A DNA stretch of 64,000 nucleotides from Lachnoclostridium sp. UBA1308 (lineage in GTDB: Bacteria > Bacillota > Clostridia > Lachnospirales > Lachnospiraceae): positions 62,001 to 126,000 of the forward strand of contig DBTU01000047.1 of assembly GCA_002307215.1 (NCBI GenBank). Direction: 5' to 3'. The position numbers and the translations under genes are program-made. This document shows positions 59,950-64,000 of the stretch, piece by piece. Position 1 is the stretch's first letter. Every line of letters starts with the position of its first letter. The notes beneath the pieces are model-generated. The model searched no databases. It had not been told where the DNA came from and saw only the letters and a program-made list of their open reading frames with translations.

Positions 59950-61293
59950 TTATTTTCTACGAAATCTTGCCAAAAAGAAGCCATCGGTATGATCAATTCC
60001 CTGTATAAGCTGCAAAAAACCTTCTTTGGTATCGGCATTTTGGAGCTGCTTTGGTAGGAACGGATCTAAACTTTCTGCTTCGAATTCAAACCGGTTAATA
60101 AACCAGTTACGGTTTTCCTCATTCTCTTCCCTGTCCACTGTGCAGGTACTAAATATAAGTACTCCATCTTTTTTTACATATTCCTGTATCACTGTAAGAA
60201 TCTTCCTTTGTAATTCTACCAACTCTTTGTGTTGTTTGTGTGTCAGTTTGTATTTAATATCAGGCTTTTTGCCAATCACACCAAGTCCGCTGCAGGGCAA
60301 ATCTGCTATGACGACATCTGCAAGGCCTGTCATCTCTTGATCCGGATTGGTCGCATCCCATACTTGAGTTATAACATTCTTCGCTCCCATCCGGCGGATA
60401 TTTTCATTCATTAATTGAATTTTATATTCTGTAATATCCCTTGCTAATACATGCTGTGCTTTTTCAGCTGCATGGAGGGTTTTTCCACCCGGGGCGGCAC
60501 ATATATCAATAACAAAATCCTTCTCCTTGATACCTGCCGCCTCACATACCAGCATCGAACTGACATCCTGTACGGTAAACAGTCCCTGGCGAAAGCTTTC
60601 CAGTCCATCAAGGTAATCAAAACCGCTGATTTTGAAGGCATAGTCCAGATACTCACTTTCTTCAGTCTGAACACCTTCTTTGATTAAGCGCTCCTTAAGC
60701 TCCAACGGAGTGAGCTTTCTCCGGTTACACCGGATTGTTACATCTTTCTCCTTTAAGGATGCTCCCAACATTTTCTCAACGGTTTCAAATTCATATTGTG
60801 TCAAAAGCCTTGAAACCAAATATTCAGGAACCGAATAGGTTACCTCCAAATATGCCTTTGCATCTTTTTCTTTATCAGGAAATTTGATATCCGAGGAGTT
60901 CCTTGCGATATTACGAAGCACTCCGTTAACAAATCCGGACAGTTTTGCAAATCCTCGCTTTCCTGCAAGATTAACTGCTTCGTTACAGGTTGCGGAATCC
61001 GGAACCTGATCCATATATAGTAACTGATAGACACTCATTCGAAGCAGATTACGGATTAATGGCTTCATCTTTTGTATCGAAAGGGTAGAAAATTTATTTA
61101 TGACATAATCAAGTGTCAGATATGTCTTTACCGTTCCTATAAACAGACGAGAGATAAATGCTCGCTCCTGCTTACTAAGTTGTTGATGTTGCTTCAATGT
61201 AAAATTTTGTACTGAATGACTGAATTTGTCGCCCTCCAGCACCTCAAGCAACATATCCAACACAATTTCCCTTGCGTTTGTTTGATCAGTCAC
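59950..61293 (-). CDS. rsmB: 16S rRNA m5C967 methyltransferase RsmB
   Basis: 447 residues from a GTG at 61293 (GGAGG eight bases upstream). N-terminal NusB-like RNA-binding domain (AREIVLDMLLEVLEGDKFSH) and a C-terminal m5C methyltransferase with VIDICAAPGGKTLHAAE, ADLPCSGLGVIGKKPDIKYK and the catalytic TCT in FSTCTVDREENE. It overlaps the upstream zinc-peptidase gene by eight bases, indicating coupling. Confidence 0.95.
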   Translation of the reverse strand: MTDQTNAREIVLDMLLEVLEGDKFSHSVQNFTLKQHQQLSKQERAFISRLFIGTVKTYLTLDYVINKFSTLSIQKMKPLIRNLLRMSVYQLLYMDQVPDSATCNEAVNLAGKRGFAKLSGFVNGVLRNIARNSSDIKFPDKEKDAKAYLEVTYSVPEYLVSRLLTQYEFETVEKMLGASLKEKDVTIRCNRRKLTPLELKERLIKEGVQTEESEYLDYAFKISGFDYLDGLESFRQGLFTVQDVSSMLVCEAAGIKEKDFVIDICAAPGGKTLHAAEKAQHVLARDITEYKIQLMNENIRRMGAKNVITQVWDATNPDQEMTGLADVVIADLPCSGLGVIGKKPDIKYKLTHKQHKELVELQRKILTVIQEYVKKDGVLIFSTCTVDREENEENRNWFINRFEFEAESLDPFLPKQLQNADTKEGFLQLIQGIDHTDGFFLARFRRK

Positions 61294-61993
61294 GGTTTCT
61301 CCCTCCGCCAAACATCATCAACAGCCTCAAAAGTTGTAATATAGTTGCTGCTGCAGCTGCCACATAAGTAAGCGCCGCCGCATCAAGGACCTTCTTCGAT
61401 TGTTTGAGTTCTTGCTGCTGTAGGATACCCGTCTCACCAAGCTTAACAATTGCTCTTCTAGAGGCATTGAATTCAACCGGAAGTGTTACAATCTGAAATA
61501 AGACCGCGATAGAAAATAATATAATTCCCAGACCAATAAGAAAACTGTTCCAACTCAGAACAACACCAAGTATGATGATAGGCCAGGCTGCCATGGAACC
61601 GATATTGGCAACAGGAACAAGGGAACTGCGCAGCTTTAACGGAACATAGGAATGCTGATGCTGCATTGCATGTCCGCATTCATGGGCAGCAACACCGATT
61701 GCCGCGAGAGAACTTTGTCCGTAAACAGGCTCGGAAAGTCTTAAAGTCTTGCTTCTTGGATCATAATGATCAGATAAATTTCCCGGTACTCTCTCAACTC
61801 TTACATCAAAAATTCCGGCATCATACAGCAACCGCTCTGCTACTTGTGCTCCTGTATAACCGGACATACTGTGTATTCTCGAATATTTCGAAAAGGTTGT
61901 TTTAACTCTGGCAGATGCCGCTAATGTTATAACTATACCAATGATAACCAAAATATAGGTTGGATCCATCTGACCTATATAACCATAACCCAT
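61286..61993 (-). CDS. Membrane zinc metallopeptidase, YugP family
   Basis: 235 residues from the ATG at 61993 (AAAAGGATGG upstream); the longer frame lacks support. One N-terminal helix, the conserved stretch SGYTGAQVAERLLYDAGI, the zinc motif AAHECGHAMQHQ and two or three C-terminal helices (about 115-170 and 205-228). YugP-type proteins are neutral zinc metallopeptidases of unknown substrate. In Clostridia the gene is commonly found between fmt and rsmB, as here. Confidence 0.9.
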   Translation of the reverse strand: MGYGYIGQMDPTYILVIIGIVITLAASARVKTTFSKYSRIHSMSGYTGAQVAERLLYDAGIFDVRVERVPGNLSDHYDPRSKTLRLSEPVYGQSSLAAIGVAAHECGHAMQHQHSYVPLKLRSSLVPVANIGSMAAWPIIILGVVLSWNSFLIGLGIILFSIAVLFQIVTLPVEFNASRRAIVKLGETGILQQQELKQSKKVLDAAALTYVAAAAATILQLLRLLMMFGGGRNRD

Positions 61994-62125
61994 AACATAC
62001 ACCATCCTTTTTAGTACATTGTAAATACCATACGACGCCCGTAAATATAAAAATAAATTTCCAACGGAATTCATTCTTATATTCCTAATGGCTCTCATGA
62101 TCTTTGCTAGACTATTTTCACATTA

Positions 62126-62202
62126 ACTTAACATGCTTACCCTTAGAATTAGTTTGGGCCGAGGATTACGCAGGCACAAACTTTTAAATGTGAAATTGAT
62201 CT
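62126..62202. repeat. Dispersed repeat family C, copy 2, downstream of fmt
   Basis: The core TAACATGCTTACCCTTAG, AATTAGTTTGGGCCGAGGAT, TACGCAGGCACAAACTT matches 54313-54372 with a few substitutions. As at rpe, the repeat follows the gene stop and a second hairpin (AATGTGAAA and TTTCACATT) that uses the last coding bases of fmt. A further TTTTCACATT lies at the far side. Confidence 0.7.
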
Positions 62203-63144
62203 TTATTTCACATTAAATTGCGTTCCGACTTTTACAGGATAGCCTCGTAAGAATGCATCCACAGTCATACGTTTCTTACCCTCCAGCTGTAGTTCTGTAA
62301 TTATCAGAACGCCTTCACCGGTCATGACTGAAATCGAATCTTTACCCACCGCTACCACTTCTCCCGGTACTGCTGTATAAATTCCGGGCACAGCCTCTGA
62401 TTTCCATATTTTTAGTGTTCTACCCTCCAGCATGGTATATGCACTTGGCCAAGGATTTAGGCCTCTGACCAACCGCTCTATTCTGATCGCCGATTGAGTG
62501 AAATCAATGCGGCCCATTTCCTTAGCAATCATCTTCACATTAGTGGCTTTCTCGTTATCTTGTACATTTCTTTCAGCGCATTTTGCTTCAAGCTGTTTCA
62601 TTGCTTTAAGCAGAAGCTCCCCGCCGAGCGTCGCTAATTTATCAAACAGGCTGCCGCCCGTATCTTCCTTCGTAATCGGGATACTTTCCTGCAAAATGAT
62701 ATCCCCGGTATCAATTCCAACGTCCATATACATGATGGTAATACCTGTCTCCTTCTCACCATCTATGATTGAGTACTGGATGGGAGCCGCTCCACGGTAT
62801 TTTGGCAGAAGTGAGGCATGGACATTGATACAACCATAAGACGGAATATCAAGCAGTCTCTTTGGAAGTATTTGACCAAAAGCAGCAACAAGTATAATCT
62901 CCGGCTTTTGTTCCTCCAATAGTTTCAGAAATTCTTCATCCCTTACTTTGGTAGGCTGATAAAGCGGAAGGTCATGCTTTAATGCAAGCTCCTTCACAGG
63001 AGAATAGCTAATCTCATGTTCTCTTCCCTTTTGTTTATCCGGCTGTGTTACTACCCCGATTACCTCATGGCCTGATTGTAGGATTCTATCTAATATGGTA
63101 GCTGCAAAATCCGGCGTACCCATGAACAAAGTTCTCATTCGCAT
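62203..63144 (-). CDS. fmt: Methionyl-tRNA formyltransferase
   Basis: 313 residues. Formyltransferase core with FMGTPDFAATIL, the catalytic INVHASLLPKYRGAAPIQYS and GIDTGDIILQ, and a C-terminal tRNA-binding domain (from about 205: RIERLVRGLNPWPSAYTML). It formylates initiator Met-tRNA; Def, encoded just upstream, later removes the formyl group. AAGGA lies before the ATG. Gap to def is 17 bases. Confidence 0.97.
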   Translation of the reverse strand: MRMRTLFMGTPDFAATILDRILQSGHEVIGVVTQPDKQKGREHEISYSPVKELALKHDLPLYQPTKVRDEEFLKLLEEQKPEIILVAAFGQILPKRLLDIPSYGCINVHASLLPKYRGAAPIQYSIIDGEKETGITIMYMDVGIDTGDIILQESIPITKEDTGGSLFDKLATLGGELLLKAMKQLEAKCAERNVQDNEKATNVKMIAKEMGRIDFTQSAIRIERLVRGLNPWPSAYTMLEGRTLKIWKSEAVPGIYTAVPGEVVAVGKDSISVMTGEGVLIITELQLEGKKRMTVDAFLRGYPVKVGTQFNVK

Positions 63145-63161
63145 CCATTCCTTCCCGCAAA

Positions 63162-63644
63162 TTATTCTTCTTCCTCAGCAAATGAACTACGCAGTTCTCC
63201 CGTCGTTCTCTCCACATAAAGTATTCCGTCCAGATGATCAATTTCATGACAGAACGCTCTGGCTAACAGACCGGTACCTTCCATTGTAAACTCTTCCATG
63301 TTCCTGTTAAAAGCCTTTACCTTAACCGTATCAGGTCTGGTGACTGTACCCACCTTGCCCGGTATGCTAAGACATGCCTCTTCACCGGTCTGTTCTCCTG
63401 ATGTTTCCACAATAACCGGATTAATAAGAATAATAGGATTATCCCCCTCCTCTGACACATCAATAACTACCAGGCGCTTCAACACACCGACTTGAGGGGC
63501 AGCAAGACCTACTCCATTGGCTTCGTATAGGGTGTCCAGCATATCTTCAATTAAAACATTGATTTTTTTATCAACTTCTGTGATTTCCCTGCTCATCTTA
63601 TTCAGAACCTTGTCTCCCATTTCCCTGATATTTCTGATTGCCAT
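63162..63644 (-). CDS. def: Peptide deformylase
   Basis: 160 residues from the ATG at 63644 (AGAGGAA upstream). All three motifs are present: GVGLAAPQVG, EEACLSIPG (metal-binding Cys) and HEIDHLDG (HExxH). It removes formyl from nascent proteins using Fe2+ or Zn2+. First gene of def-fmt and possibly the downstream block. Confidence 0.97.
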   Translation of the reverse strand: MAIRNIREMGDKVLNKMSREITEVDKKINVLIEDMLDTLYEANGVGLAAPQVGVLKRLVVIDVSEEGDNPIILINPVIVETSGEQTGEEACLSIPGKVGTVTRPDTVKVKAFNRNMEEFTMEGTGLLARAFCHEIDHLDGILYVERTTGELRSSFAEEEE

Positions 63645-63693
63645 AACCACGTTCCTCTCAATCTATCATTATTTATCCAATTATTAAAAATTT

Positions 63694-63721
63694 AGTATAT
63701 AATTATCTTATATTATCACAA
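63694..63721 (-). promoter_or_regulatory. Candidate promoter for def-fmt
   Basis: TTGTGA (63716-63721), 16 bases, TATACT (63694-63699) on the minus strand, 49 bases before def. This would allow the block to be expressed apart from priA. Confidence 0.58.
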
Positions 63722-63799
63722 AATCAATCTATGATTCAACAGAATATCTTAAAAGAATATTAAGAATGCACTAACAAATAGTTAAATTTATGAGTTATA

Positions 63800-64000
63800 T
63801 TAATAACCTGTCATCGGATCAAAATCGAATAACAGATTACAGCCGGCGAATTGCTGCGAATAGGTAAAATATCCCTCCAGATAATTTTTAATATCCATTA
63901 AAATAGTATATTCCCTCTGTTTCATATAAATTACCCGGCGGAATGTATCGTTCACCTTGGATATTGCGGCCGGAGCCGGACCAATCATTTCCAAAAGTAT
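63800..64000 (-). CDS. priA: Primosomal protein N' (PriA), C-terminal fragment
   Basis: The last 66 codons of a gene that continues past the right edge. LEMIGPAPAAISKVNDTFRR followed by VIYMKQREYTILMDIKNYLE and a final NLLFDFDPMTGY is the PriA C-terminus, and priA upstream of def-fmt is a widespread order. PriA is the helicase that restarts stalled replication forks. Helicase motifs are not in the window. Confidence 0.9.
   Translation of the reverse strand: MLLEMIGPAPAAISKVNDTFRRVIYMKQREYTILMDIKNYLEGYFTYSQQFAGCNLLFDFDPMTGY

Overview
The window comes from a low-GC, endospore-forming, motile anaerobic Firmicute. Gene content and order point to the Clostridia, most likely Lachnospiraceae: a fla/che operon with flbD and the FlgE-adjacent Flg_new protein, spoIIGA-sigE-sigG next to ftsZ, a spoVD/ftsI-type division cluster, CodY, a flavodiiron protein, and a priA-def-fmt-rsmB-rlmN-stp-prkC-rsgA-rpe-thiN block. 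This assignment is an inference from gene families, not a database match. Almost all genes lie on the minus strand, so transcription runs from high to low coordinates.

Layout. 1-14.6 kb: the early flagellar operon, read flgB-flgC-fliE-fliF-fliG-fliH-fliI-fliJ-ylxF-fliK-flgD-flg_new-flgE-flbD-motA-motB-fliL-fliM (fliM runs off the left edge). 14.8-20.7 kb: comM, dprA, topA, codY, the order that precedes flgB in many Firmicutes. 20.7-29.1 kb: mixed accessory and housekeeping genes: a DUF1062 protein, a second MurA with Asp in place of the catalytic Cys, a flavodiiron protein, a YlmC/YmxH protein, nrdR, a PdaC/RsiV-like membrane-anchored protein, a ROK sugar kinase and a YbhN-type membrane protein. 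29.6-34.2 kb: an AgrC/AgrA-type two-component pair without a peptide gene, an HD-GYP protein and a small XRE regulator. 34.3-51.0 kb: sigG, sigE, spoIIGA, ftsZ, ftsQ, murA, ftsW, murD, mraY, spoVD, ftsI, ftsL, rsmH, mraZ. murG, murC, murB and ftsA are absent from this cluster. 51.3-64 kb: lgt, ychF, thiN, rpe, rsgA, prkC, stp, rlmN, rsmB, a zinc metallopeptidase, fmt, def and the end of priA.

How the genes work together. The left part builds the rod, hook, MS ring, C ring, export ATPase and stator of a flagellum. CodY just upstream is a plausible nutritional regulator. The centre-right part makes peptidoglycan precursors and the divisome, and carries the first mother-cell and forespore sigma factors. 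The right end couples translation initiation and rRNA modification with the PASTA kinase/phosphatase pair that monitors the cell wall.

The most unusual content is between genes. Several dispersed fold-back elements sit inside operons. One family (three ~100-121 bp copies with multi-hairpin interiors) and one 57 bp hairpin are flanked by 7-8 bp direct repeats, the signature of transposition, so they read as MITE-like non-autonomous elements. Other fold-backs (about 312 bp and 167 bp) and two further dispersed repeat families show no clean target duplication. Also notable are a 52 bp tandem array grown from the 3' end of ftsZ, an MraZ-box array, a leader peptide overlapping the codY start, a C10 tract in fliI and the Asp-type MurA. 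No tRNA, rRNA, CRISPR array, prophage or complete insertion sequence was seen.
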